Below, piece by piece: positions 12,229 through 31,100 of a stretch of DNA of 64,000 nucleotides. Source of the stretch: Cephalopachus bancanus (lineage: Eukaryota; Chordata; Mammalia; Primates; Tarsiidae); assembly GCA_027257055.1 (NCBI GenBank), contig JAPVLO010000181.1, positions 1 through 64,000 of the forward strand. The letters run 5' to 3'. Position 1 is the stretch's first letter. Each line of letters starts with the position of its first letter. Position numbers and translations under genes: made by a program. Below the pieces are notes generated by a model. The model did no database searches. It was not told the origin of the DNA and saw nothing but the letters and a program-made list of their open reading frames with translations.

Positions 12229-12539
12229 TTTTTTTGTTTGTTTGTTTGTTTTTTGAGTTGAAGTCTCACTCTGTCGCCCAGACTGGAGTGCAGTGGCACG
12301 CTCCTGGCCACCGCAGCCTCAACCTGCTGGGCTCCGGCGATCCTTCTGCCTCAGCCTTCCAAGTAGCCAGAACTACAGGCGCGTGCTACAACACCCAGCT
12401 AATTTTTTTTTTTTAATTTATTGTAGGGATGAGGTCTCACCAAATTGCCCAGGCGGGTCTCGAACCCGCGGGCTCAGGCAATCCACTCACCTTAGCCTCC
12501 CAAGGCGCGGGATTACAGCCTGAGCCACCGAGCCCGGCT
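12229..12539 (-). mobile_element. Alu
   Basis: (GTTT)n in its tail; retains the CCAAATTGCCC segment that the younger variant lacks. Confidence 0.95.
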
Positions 12540-13200
12540 GGCTTTAACCATTTCTAATATACTTTGTGTTGTCCTTTAGACTTAGTCTTGTTACCTCAGA
12601 TACTAAGTGAGGGCTTCCATTTGAAAGTTCTGCTCATGGGGATTATGCTCTATTGTACTTTGTAAACATTTAAGTAGGGCTCCTACTTAAATATTTTGTT
12701 TCTTTTTATAGAAAATACATGAGGTATGAATTGCTTAAATGTCCCACATTTAAGACGTTTGTCTTTGGTTCAACCAGGCACCTCAGGTGAATTACCATGC
12801 CAGGGACCAATTTGTGCTCAACTTGGCATAAACATAGTAAGGCACAGGCCTAACACTTCAATTTCTAACAAAATAACTTCCCTGCCCCCATACTCCAAAC
12901 AAAAGAGAAGCACGTTTTTCTGCCTCCTAGCCCCATTCCAAGGGCTGCAGCCCTCTGACAGGGCCACACTGGTACTTAGCTTCAGTTGGCCCATGGGCCT
13001 CTGAGCAGGCTTGTTACTGGTCCCCACATGAAAGTTAAACACACTCTACCTGTTTTAAACCCCACAGCCCCTAGGGAAGCCACACAAACCCACTCTTTCC
13101 TCTGGCTTCCCCCCCCCACCATTCTGCTCCAGCATCACAAAGCTTTTCTGTTTACAAAGCAAACTCAGACTCTCTCTTTCTCTGATCCTTTGAAAGTAAA
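12540..13200. other. NSD2: Intron 19 interval, unique
   Basis: Non-coding sequence between two Alus, with a short C-run near 13110. Nothing else seen. Confidence 0.55.
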
Positions 13201-13510
13201 CCGGGTTCTGTGGCTCAGCCTGCAATCCTGCGCCTTTGGGAGGCTGAGGTGAGTGGATTGCCTGAGCCCGTGGGTTCGAGACCCGTCTGGGCAGCAAGAC
13301 CTCATCTCTACAATAAATCAAAAAATCAGCTGGACATGGTAGAGCATGCCTGTAATTCTGGCTATTTGGAAGGCTGAGGTGGAAGGATCGCCGGAGCCCA
13401 GCAGGTCGAGGCTGCGGTGGCCGGGAGTGACTACTGCACTCCAGTCTGGGCGACTGACTGAGACTCCAACTCAAAAAAAAAAAAAAAAAAAAAAAAAGAA
13501 AGAAAGAAAG
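13201..13510 (+). mobile_element. Alu, deletion variant
   Basis: GCCTTTGGG and GGGCAGCAAGACCTC show the lineage-specific deletion; long A-tail with AAAG repeats. Confidence 0.96.
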
Positions 13511-14884
<1,374 letters not shown>

Positions 14885-15023
14885 TTACAAGGAGCATACA
14901 ACCATACGACCGATTCTTCACATCAGGGCTCAAGACACCCCATCACATTCAATTAGAACACAGCACCACATGCTTCATAATATCTCAGGGATGAGATCTT
15001 ACAAAGTCTTTATAAATTAAAGT

Positions 15024-15318
15024 AGCTGAGCGCTATAGCTCACACCTGTAATTCTAGCACTTTGGGAGGCTGAGGTGGGAGGACTGCTTGAGCCTAGGAC
15101 TTCTGAGACCAGCCTGGGCAACATAGCAAGACCTTGTCTCTATAAAAAAGTCAAAAAAAAAATTAATAGAGTATAGTGGTGCACTCCTGTAGTCCCAGTC
15201 ACTCAGAAGGCTGAGGTGGAAGGATCACCTGAGCCCAGGAGGTCAAGGATATGGTAAGCTGTGATCATGCCATTGCCCTCTAGCCTGGGAGACAGAGTAG
15301 TAATCCAACTCAAAAAAA
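15024..15318 (+). mobile_element. Alu upstream of exon 19
   Basis: Full dimer; faces the next Alu tail to tail with 75 bp between. Confidence 0.93.
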
Positions 15319-15393
15319 TTAACTAAAGTAAATTCTAAAGATCTTATCCACATTCCATAAATGAAGGCTGTCAATGAAAGATTTACTTACACA

Positions 15394-15698
15394 TTTATTT
15401 TTGTTTTGAGTCGGGGTCTTACTCCGTCACCCAGGCTGGAGTGCAGTGGCATGATCATGACTCACTGCAGCCTTGACTACCTGGGCTCAGATGATCCTTC
15501 CCTCTCAGCCTCCTGAGCAGCTGGGACTACTGGCATGCACCACCACATTTGGCTAATTTTTAAAATTTTTTTTGTAGAGATGAGGTCTTGCTATATTTCC
15601 TAGGTTGGTCTCAAACTACTGGGTTCAAGTAGTTCAAGTTGGCCGGCCTTGGCCTCCCAAAGTGCTGAGATTACAGATTTGAGCCACTGAGCCTGACC
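15394..15698 (-). mobile_element. Alu, inverted partner
   Basis: GAGTCGGGGTCTTACTCC head; older type. Confidence 0.92.
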
Positions 15699-16235
15699 TT
15701 ATTTATATATTCTTGAAGTAGCAGCCTCCAACCCTTGCTTCCTGCCATACCTATCTCTCAGGAGCATTGTCTGATAACCAAAAGCTTTCACTTAACTCAC
15801 CTTCACATGTGGGTTTCCCAACAAAGAAAATGGCTACAGAGAATGTGACCAGCTACACAGCAAGAGATCCTGGATGAATCAGCAAGTGCAGCAGGCAGAG
15901 AAACAAGGATCCTGGGGGTGTTTCTAAGCAATCTTTTTCGCTGATGCCGGGACTGGCATCACGGCTTACAGGCTTTCTGTGCTGCAGTGGTCCCAGTGTG
16001 GACCTGGGGTCTGAGACCACCCATGCCTAGGCCATGTCAAATCACATCAGGGCTAGGCTGCATCCAGATAAGCAATTCCAGGTGTCTCTTTATGTACTGG
16101 ATGCCCTTGGTGATTCAGTCTAAGAATGCAGGCAGGGTGTTAGCGGTCTCTGGTGTCTACAAATGTCCACCCTCCTCACATCTGCCTGGTAAGCACTCCT
16201 GAGCATCTGGCAGCTTGTCTAAAAGAAAGTGGGTC

Positions 16236-16528
16236 GGCTGGGCATGGTGGCTCATGCCTATAATCCCAGCATTTTGGGAGGCTGAGGTGAGAGGATTGCT
16301 TGAGCTCATGGGTTCGAGACCCACCTGGGCAACTTAGGGAGACCTCATCTCTACAATAAATCAAAAAATTAGCCAGGCGTGGCAGTGTCTGTGGTTCCAG
16401 CTACTTGAAAGGCTAAGATGGAAGGCTCACCAGAGCCTAGTAGGTTGAGACTGTGGTGGCCAGGAGCATGCCACTGCACTCCAGCCTGGGCAACAGAGTG
16501 AAACTCCAACTCTAAATAAATAAATAAG
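16236..16528 (+). mobile_element. Alu, first of tandem pair
   Basis: Pair flanked by AGAAAGTGGGTC at 16224-16235 and 16848-16859. Confidence 0.96.
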
Positions 16529-16536
16529 ACAACAAT

Positions 16537-16847
16537 GGGCCAGTGCAGTGGTTCATGCCTGGAATCCCAGCACTTTGGGAGGCCGAGGCAGGGGAATGCT
16601 TGAACAGGAGTTCAAGACCAGCCCAGGCAACATAGTGAGACCTCATCTCTATAAATAGATAAATAAATAAATAGCTGGGAATGGTGGCATGCAACTGAAG
16701 TCCCAGATACTTGGGAGGCTGAGGTGGAAGGATCACCTGATCCCAAGAGGTCAAGGCTACGGTGAGCCGTGATTGTGTCACTGCCCTCAAGCCTAGGGGA
16801 CAGGGTGAGACCCTGACTCAAAAAAAATAAAAATAAAAATAAATAAG
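16537..16847 (+). mobile_element. Alu, second of tandem pair
   Basis: Shares the target duplication of the previous copy. Confidence 0.95.
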
Positions 16848-17150
16848 AGAAAGTGGGTCACTTCACAAATCTTTCATTTCAGATAAACTAACACCAAAAT
16901 TCTGATATAAGGTATGTTTTATGGGAATTTATGAGCTTTGATAGATATCTTGTGAATTGATAGATATCTTTCCATAACATTTTAAAATATTTAATTGTAA
17001 TAATTTAGTCTTTTAAAAAATTTTTTACATGTCATGCTCACAAAAGATACCATTCTCACATGAATGCAAAAACATAATAAGCAAACCTAAGTCTAAGTAG
17101 CCAGTGAACCATGCTTTCTAAGAAGCAGGGAAGAGAGATATGACACGTAC

Positions 17151-17420
17151 CTTTCTGATGTCCCTCTTGGCAACCAGGCCCCATCCTTTTCCATCCGTCT
17201 TGATAATCTTGGTCTCTGGATACTGGCGCTTGGTAAAGCACTGGTTCTGGCAGTACTCGCCCGCAGGACACACTTGTGGGTGGCACTCGAACATCAGCAT
17301 CCTGTTCAGACACTCCGAGTCAAAGCCGCAGGGGTTCTCGTCTGTGGGCTTGCAGTTGCACTTCGGGATTTCAGAGATGTCAGCCGTATAAATCTGGACT
17401 TTCCCATAAGGCTTATTCAC
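17151..17420 (-). CDS. NSD2: NSD2 exon 18: AWS domain and start of SET domain
   Basis: 270 nt, 90 whole codons, about residues 996-1085. It encodes [20 protein letters not shown], then the zinc-binding AWS domain ([36 protein letters not shown]) and the first SET strands with the GKGWGL motif that contacts S-adenosylmethionine. Acceptor TCCTTGCAG, donor GTACGT. Tyr replaces the remembered human Phe in PAGEFC, a conservative change. AWS plus SET form the lysine methyltransferase core. Confidence 0.98.
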
Positions 17421-17659
17421 CTGCAAGGAAGAAGCAAGCTGTCTTGGCCCATAGATATCAAAGAGCCTTCCGATTCCCCTGCACATCCACTACTCCTTCC
17501 TCATCCAAACTTCTGGTGGTCTTCCAGCTTCAGAGACCAAGATGGACATGCTCCTCAGAACAGCCCCCACCCAGATCCAGCAGGAGCACTTCTCTACACT
17601 CTTGACACAGGAAGAAGACAGGTCAATCCCTGACCTGGGAGCCCCTGTCTCAATTGTCT

Positions 17660-17812
17660 TTTTATCTCTTATTTTAGAGACAGAGTCTCACTCTATCACC
17701 CAGGTTAGAGTGCAGTGGTATGATCGTAGCTCACTGCAGTCTCGAACTCCTGGCTCAAGTAATCCTCTTGCTTCAGCTCCCTAGTAGCTGGGACTACAGG
17801 TGCCACCACACC
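17660..17812 (-). mobile_element. Alu monomer fragment
   Basis: Right-arm-like half only. Confidence 0.8.
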
Positions 17813-17871
17813 CACACTCCTCTCATTATTTTATTTTACTGTTTCTGTTTCTCATTTATGAAAAAGAGCTG

Positions 17872-18178
17872 GGCCGGGTGTGGTGGCTCATACCTATAAT
17901 CCCTGTACTTTGGGAGGGTGAGGTGAGAGGATTGCCTGAGCCTATGGGTTCGAGACCAGCCTGGGCAACTTGGCAAGACTTCATCTCTACAATAAATTTT
18001 AAAATTACCCAGGTGTGGTGGTATGCACCTGTAGTTCCAGCTACTTGGAAGGCTGAGGCATAAGGATCACCTGAGCCCAGCAGGCCAAGGCTGTGGTGGC
18101 TGCAAGTGTGCCACTGCACTCCAGTCTGGGCAACAGAGTGAGACTCCAACTCAAAAAAACAGAAAAGAAAAGAAGAAG
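17872..18178 (+). mobile_element. Alu
   Basis: Full dimer with AGAAAAG-rich tail. Confidence 0.94.
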
Positions 18179-18524
18179 AGTTGACACTTATCTAGCCAGG
18201 CTGTTGAAAGTTTAAGAGAGAAAAAGCATACCAGCTGCTTAGTGCAATGTAAGGTGTCCAGTGAACGCATGATAAGAGCTCTCTTCAGCAACTTCCCTAC
18301 CCATCTGTTTGACCCTCCCTTTAGCAAGCACCTGCAGCGATGTGAGAGGGCACCCTGGGGAGAGTGTTGGACAGGAGAACAGTCTCTGCCCTTGTGTCTC
18401 TGTGGTTGATTATTAATGGAAGACAGGCAATCAAATAAAAGCAGAGAAAACTGAAAAGAAACTAAAGCAGAAAAGGCTAATTTTAGGAAGGATGTGGTAA
18501 GACACTCTTTTCACTGTTGTGGTG

Positions 18525-18700
18525 TGACAAACTGTACAACACTTTGGAGAATAATCTGGAAATAGTCCCTAGGAATCTAAAAGTTTCATGCTCTCTGGCC
18601 TTATAATTTTGTTTCTGGGAATCTATCCCTAAGAAAATATATACAGATGAATAGAGAATGTTATCTTTACACACAAAGATACTGACTGCAGCCCAAATCT
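18525..18700 (+). mobile_element. Old L1M 3'-end fragment
   Basis: Contains the L1 3'-region string TCTGGGAATCTATCCCTAAG (18613-18632). Decayed, no coding capacity. Confidence 0.6.
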
Positions 18701-19399
18701 CAGGAGCAGACAGAGCAGCCCTGGTTACAAGTCCAGAGGCCATGAGGCTCTGGGTGGGGGGATTTGGCAGCACTGGCTCACTGAGCACAGGCCACCTGAG
18801 TGGGAGCATGGAGTTTCAGAGCTGTGTCCTGGCTGTACTTTGTCCTGCACTGTGGAGGCATGTGGACACAGCCTTCCTGCTGGGGTTCCCAAGCTCACCA
18901 GAGTAAACCCAGGGGGAATCAGAATCACTCTGCAGTCCTGCTTTGGTCTTCACACCCTAACGTGAAAAGATCACTTTGTCTCAGGGGCTCCAGTGACAGA
19001 GTCATATGTGGCTGAGCACCAGCCCTGACCAACCAACTTGTGTCTCAGCATATCTCTCCAGCACCTGGTGACAGTGTGGTCTATGCAGCCAGTTGATACC
19101 TTAGCTCCTCCTACTCTAGGTAGCTGAGTCAGGACTGACATTCTAACCCGTCTATGTTCACCAGACCATGCCTCACATGCCAAGGCAACACCAAGAACCT
19201 CTAGAGACTCCCAGTGCTGCAGTTACCCTTGAGTAAAAAGGGCACATGTTGGGTGGCAACAGCATCTGCTATTTGCCTACAACTCTCCACGCAGCTGTCC
19301 TCACCGAGCACTGCAGATACTGGCCAGTGACAGCCCTCTCCCCAGCCACAGCCTGACACACCTGAGAACTGCTCAGTCTCTAGGGGAGCATGCCCTCTA

Positions 19400-21094
<1,695 letters not shown>

Positions 21095-21154
21095 TTAAGC
21101 ACTTCTAATGTGAACACATGTGAACAAGGAAAGATATAAAAGTGTACAAATCTA

Positions 21155-21704
<550 letters not shown>

Positions 21705-21998
21705 TTTTTTTTTTTTTGAGTTAGAGTCTCCCTCTGTCGCCCAGGCTGGAGTGCAGTGGCATGCTCATGGCCACCGCAGCCTCAACCTACTGGGCTCAGG
21801 TGATCCTCTTCCCTTAGCCCTCCAAGTAGCTGGAACTATAGGCATGCGCCACCATGCTCAGCTAATTATTTGATTTAATGTAGAGACAAGGTCTCACCAA
21901 GTTGCCCAGGCTGGTCTCAAACCCCTGAGCTCAGGCAATCCTTTCACCTCCACCTCCCAAAGTGCTGGGATTACAGACATGAGCCACCACATCCAGCT
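21705..21998 (-). mobile_element. Alu
   Basis: Second of a head-to-tail pair in the intron after exon 14. Confidence 0.94.
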
Positions 21999-22189
21999 CA
22001 AATCTAACTCCTAAAACATTCGTTTAAAAACAATCTGCACATTAACATAAAAGCTAATGTTATTTTTACCACAAATAATTTCCTCTAAGTCTGTGAAAGG
22101 ATTACAATTAATTTCAAAATACAACACGCTACCAAACATAAAGGTGTGGCGTATTCCATGTGAAAACAAGGAAGACATTATAAACATCA

Positions 22190-22471
<282 letters not shown>

Positions 22472-23112
22472 CTAAATACTCCAAACACTACAGATGCCAA
22501 TCACAGCAAAGAGGACAACTAAAAACTACCCAGCCTTTATAAGTTTGAAGAGTTAATGTTGAAATAAACTTGAGGTATTTGATGAAAATATCTTTCATCA
22601 GGGCAGAGATGCTTCAAAACAATGTTTGAGAAAATGGTCAAGCATCTAAAATGTCATATTCTAAAATAAATCCAACCAGCATATTTTAGCATGGACACTG
22701 CAGGCACTGGGTATGTGGGCAGCCGTCCTGGACACTGTATAGTATTGAGCAAGCATCCCCAGATGTTGCCACATGTCCTCGGGTCACAAACTGCCCCTGT
22801 GAGGGAGAATCACATCAAGAAGTGCAGACAACCTGCCACCCTCATCCCACATATCTAATGTTAAATAATCTCAATGTAACGTGATTTTAAAATGTTTTCC
22901 TTATATATGAAGAGCCATTAAAACTAGAGCAAACAGAACCTATCAAAATGGTTCAAAGGTTGCGCCTCTCCTAAAATTAAGAATATGCAGGGTGATGAGG
23001 ATGGAAAGAAGGAGAATGGGGACAGTTCCTTTATCAAAGACAACACTAACCCAACCCGCATCAAGTCGGTAACAGAAAACAAGGGTCACTCAAAATAACT
23101 AGAATTAATTAT

Positions 23113-23401
23113 TTGTTTGTTTTGTTTTTTGAGTCAGAGTCTCACTCTGTCACCCAGGCTGAAGTGCAGTGGCACACCCATAGCCACCACAGCCTTGACC
23201 TGCTAGGCTCAGGTGATCCTTCTGCCTCAGCCTTCCAAGTAGCTGGAACTATAGGCATGCACCACCACATCCAGCTAATTTTTTGATTTATTGTAGAGAT
23301 GAGATCTCACCAAGTTGCACAGGTGAGTTTCGAACCCGTGGGCTCAGGTAATCCTCTCATTTCAGTCTCCCAAAGTGCTGAGATTATAGGCATGTCAGGC
23401 C
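23113..23401 (-). mobile_element. Alu with perfect target duplication
   Basis: AGAATTAATTAT at 23101-23112 and 23402-23413; a few bases missing near its 5' end. Confidence 0.96.
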
Positions 23402-23418
23402 AGAATTAATTATCTTTA

Positions 23419-24130
<712 letters not shown>

Positions 24131-25099
24131 TTAGCCTCTATTTTCAACCTTGTTGACTAGTCCAAGCATTCTTCAGAAAAAACCTACAGCCATCATGGGT
24201 GACCTAGCTGCAACCTGAGCTCCAGCCTCAGGTGGAATACAGAGTCTTACTGGCAGCCAAGTGGAGAGGCCCACTCTCACCAGCAGGAAGCTTGAGGGAA
24301 GGGGCTCCTCTCAAGAGGTTTTTCTTTTTTGAGAGCAGTTAACCAACTGTTATTGTGGGCACAGACATCCCCAGAAGTGAGGTGCTGTTGTGGGACAGCC
24401 TTAGCCTGAGGCTTTCCAGGTGTCTTACCAATCCAAGACATTTTCCAACAGCAGCTTGGCGAGCGGACAGGAAGGGCTATGGCTACACAGCCATTTTCAC
24501 ATCATGACCCTAGGCTATTCAGAATGAAAGCTGATACAGTAAGGCGGTGGCAGAACAAAAGCACTGACCACTCAGGGAGAGCTTGGAGCTGCTTTCTGTT
24601 TAAACTGAAGCTCAGACTGACACTGTGTCTTCTTAAAGAATTCACATTCCACTGGATTTCAGCATTCTGTGACCAACTAGGTCAGCTGCACTCCTAATGC
24701 CACACCATCTGAGCTGAAGCGCCCTGTGACTACCACCTCACAGACAGGACAAGGCTCAGGCCAGCCCATGACCTACCGTTCTGCCACTCTGCCAGTCACT
24801 GTGTACTGAACTGCTGAATGCTGTTTTTTCATTAAAGTAGTGAGCCCTGCCATCTGATGGAAAGGCATCAAGGGGAGCACACACAGTTGAAATCAGAGAG
24901 CAAACTGTAGGGGCCATGGAGAGGTAGGCACACCTGCCAGGTACAGGCTGCACGCTCCCATGAGGGATGGAGGATGGGGAAGGCACCGGGGACGGAGCTT
25001 GTTCTCTGCCAGTGTCTCAGGACAAGACTTTGTGAAGGGAGCAAAGGAACAGGTAGCCAGCTGAGTTGCACAACTACCTACCCTTGGGAATAGGCCTTA

Positions 25100-25261
<162 letters not shown>

Positions 25262-25599
25262 CTATGAGCCAACACCCAGCACAAGTGCCTCTGCACCCTT
25301 CCTTACCACAAGGCAAACTCTTTGATTTGGTATCCAATGGCAGAAAATCCTGTTCTGCTACTCAAAGAAATATAACCAGACGTGTACAGGGAAACATCTG
25401 GCCAAGCAGAACCCACTAGTATCAGATTAAAACCAGACAACATATTACAGAAAGGGGTTAGTCTCTCAGCAACAGTAAAGGAAGCAACAGGATCAAAATC
25501 CTGAAGGACACATTTGGGGGATTTTAAATCAGATATGAAAATCAAGAAAACCCACAGCACATTTCCATCAGAAATCAGTCAGCCCAATGCAGATGACAG

Positions 25600-25755
25600 G
25601 TCCCGTGCTGACCGTGGGCGAGGCACAGTGCTGGCGCTTCTCACATGGCAATCGCCCTGCATGGAAGCTCCAACTTTATCTCCGTCATACAGGTGGGGCA
25701 AGGTTGAAGCGTAGAGAGGTCAAATGACTGTCCGGGGTTCCATGGGCACGGATCT
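25600..25755 (-). repeat. MIR
   Basis: CATACAGGTGGGGCAAGG ... AGAGAGGTCAAATGACTG is the reverse complement of the MIR core. Confidence 0.55.
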
Positions 25756-26078
25756 AGAAACAGTCACCTCAGCCCATGGTCTGGCTGACCTGGTATACAT
25801 GTCAACAGCACCAAACGGGCCAAAACATCAGCCTAGCATCTCACCTCTTCCAACAAATGATCTTTATGTATGTGCATATGTGCTATGTGACATGCATATG
25901 AAATACACATCCTACACATGAAAAAAAGATGTTAACTAAGGCAACTTAGTTCCGGGACTCTGCTGGAGGCCTAATCCCTTCAGAACAGAAATCACTGCAT
26001 AATGGTGGGGATGAGGAAGGGGTTGGAGGGGAGAGAGAAAAGGCTACAGACTCACTCTGCATTCCAGGACCCTAGTCA

Positions 26079-28126
<2,048 letters not shown>

Positions 28127-28132
28127 TTTATT
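28127..28132 (-). terminator. NSD2: Candidate intronic poly(A) signal AATAAA
   Basis: Minus-strand AATAAA preceded by TGTAAATCTTA and followed by a GT-rich stretch (TGGTTTGTGTTTTCTGTC) at about 28080-28097, the usual layout of a vertebrate poly(A) site. It sits at the downstream edge of the Alu-free block of the intron after exon 10. It may end the short-isoform (MMSET I) mRNA or an intronically terminated transcript. Motif arrangement is seen; use is inferred. Confidence 0.5.
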
Positions 28133-31100
28133 TAAGATTTACAGAAAAAGTTAGCACGTTTCCACTTGGAGATATTTCCTAAATTAACAAAGTCTGTTTG
28201 AGGAAATAAACACTGAATACATATTTTGAATGGAAATATAAATGTTAACGACACACATGAGGCTTGTTTCCTGATTGGGGTCTGAGATCCACATACAGAA
28301 TATAGACCTTACAATATTACAGTCCATGACACAGATTGCAGAAGATTCCGACTTTTATCCCACCACACCCCTTCCCAGTGACTGGACAGACAACTAGCCA
28401 CAGTCGGGAAGGATCCGACGCTCTCCGCTCAGCAAATACCCGCAAGAAGAGCAAAGCACGCGGGCGTCCCACAGCGAGCCTTACTCCAGCCGCAGGCTCC
28501 GCCTCCACACACCAGGTGACGTGACTCACTCGGAGAGGCCATTGTGGAAGTGGCACATTCACCTGTATGGTCCCAACACAGTCCCAAATCTCAGTCTACG
28601 ACATCTACGATCTATTCCATATCCAACGGGATGCATTTGGAAAGACAAAAGTGCAGGGACTGAGTGGATACAGACTGTCAAGAACTTTCCCGTCGCCTCC
28701 TGCGTCCACCACAGCCACACTTGCGGCACTGAGCTCCAAGCCGCTTAGCTCCTGACTTTTGAAAGTTTTCTTGAGTCTGAAAATACTTTCTCCACTCTCT
28801 ACTCAGTATGAGATAGTACCAAGTTTCCTATTTGCCTTAGAAATACATTCCTTCGGGGCAGGGAATGCAGTCTCCTTGATCTATTACAGGGACTTTTCAA
28901 GATGATATTACCAAACATAATGTAACCTAGTGAACACATTCCAACCAACTGCTAAAAGTCATGTGGCCATTCAGGGTGATTTGTGTGAAATGCAGTCAGG
29001 TGCCACTTGCCGTGACTGCAAAGCAGTCCCCTACTCTCCAGAGTGGTGTCATACACATTGAGTTTTTAATTTTTTGACAAAACAAATCCCTTCACAACTT
29101 GAATACGACATCATTTTTGAAATACAATTACAGACCTTGAACAATAAATATTTCTATAAACCAACATTATTTTCATGTTTAAGTTATGTATTTGTAAAGG
29201 AAGAAATTGATAACTAGAAGAACTTCCACAGTGTTTGGGCTTACAAATGATAAGAACCCTGTGCTCAGCAAGATTTGATGAGCTTAAAATCAAAAGACTA
29301 ATCTCAAACAGGTCTTCCAAGTTAACATCACAGTGAAATATTAGAGTGGAATTAAAATCATTTAAAAATAAGTCACTATAATTCATAATAATTTTTACTA
29401 AAATGATCCTTCTAGGTTACATAGACTAGAACCTTTCTAGCTGCTCCTAAATTCTAGGGTTAGAACCAGGTGAGAGTCATTGAGAGCATAAAAAAATCTC
29501 CAGTTCACAGAACATAATTGTGCTTCACATTCATCTTCTAACCTATGCAGGCTTCTGTGTAGTCCAACTGCCCCACGAAGGTGGCAGCAAGAACCAAATG
29601 GTGGCTGTGGCCAAAGAGTCAGACCAGGTGGCTGCTGCACCCAATTCAAGGCCTGCCCTTATCAAAGATAAAACAAGTCTCTAAAATGTCCTATCAACCA
29701 ACTTTGTCCCAACTGTGTTCCCAGCAGTGGCCATCCGGGGGAATGGGCTGGGAAGAGGCATGGTCTGGGCAGATGTAGGTAACAGGCTGTGCACTGTCTG
29801 TGGAGGACTTGAAAGCAATGACAAAACTGCCCACAGCCCACCTGCTTCTACCGGCACAGATGCTGAACAAACCTCCTCACTCAGGCCAGGGCCCCAACCT
29901 CCCTCCTCAGTCATTTCTTGAAAACACAATATGCCTGGATGGCTAGCATACTTCAAAATATTGCCCGAAAGTTATATGCAAAAACGCCAACAACTACAGG
30001 TTGACTAGAAAAAATTATAAACGCGAATCTGACATGGAATGATGTAGTTACAAAGGAATCCAACCAACAAGATGAGGCCTGTCAGGTTGCTGGAGAGACG
30101 CCTTTGCTGTGAAAATCCCCAAAGGAAGTATGCCCCTCACCCTTCCAGTACAGGAATAAGATGTGTAGAGTACACATAACTTTCTACCAGCTAAAGGATA
30201 ACCAATTTCACATCACTGGCAGGTAGATTAGTGGTAATTTATAGGTAAAACAATAAAAACAGTACCTAAAGGGATCAAAATCAATTTCATGGACCAAATG
30301 TCCTAAAATATACAGGAGTCAGTGTATTTCTTTTAAAAAATCAAAAATTTAGAAGTTAATAAGAAGTCAATAATGGCATTTTGAGAAACCTCTTCTAGTG
30401 AGATGGTGGTATTTCAGTTTCTCCAGCAAAAGACCATAATTCAGCTTTGTAATCTAAAAGACAAACAGCAGTCCTCAGCAATTACCTTTTCTGTTTATAT
30501 AATTTATAAACTAAGGCGATAAACCTATTGATTTTAAAAGCGTAAAATTCTAGAGCTTTATACTAAGTCAAAAGAATCCTCACTTGGTCTATGTACAAAA
30601 GTCTACCTGGACAGAAGAACCTTTGAAATAAATTCACAATTTAGAAGAACTAGATATGTTTGAGAAGTATGTTATGTTAGAAATCAAATGAAGAAGAAAT
30701 AAAGTAAGCTTGCCAAAGTCATAATGACCCTATTTTTCATCCACTGTCATTAGACAGGATCTTCCCTGGTGAAGGAAGGAAACTAGCTTCCTGGGTGTGT
30801 CTCAGACCAGACAGAGCAACTGATGTTGATCCTCAGGGCACCACTCACCAAGAACACTCTCTATTCAACGGGATCACATGAACCCAGGACTTTCCCTCAT
30901 TTGGAAATGCTTGTTCTCATATTCACACCAGGATGGAGGTGGACAAACCACAGCTCACAGCCCTGCCCCTACAGGCATGTCACCTCTTACATCAGGTTTT
31001 GGGCAAGAACCCTCTCAAAGGCATACTCTAATCATTTTAATTGTATATACGTCCACAGGCAAGTTTGTTTTTTAACTAGATGCTAAGTTATAATCTTAAT

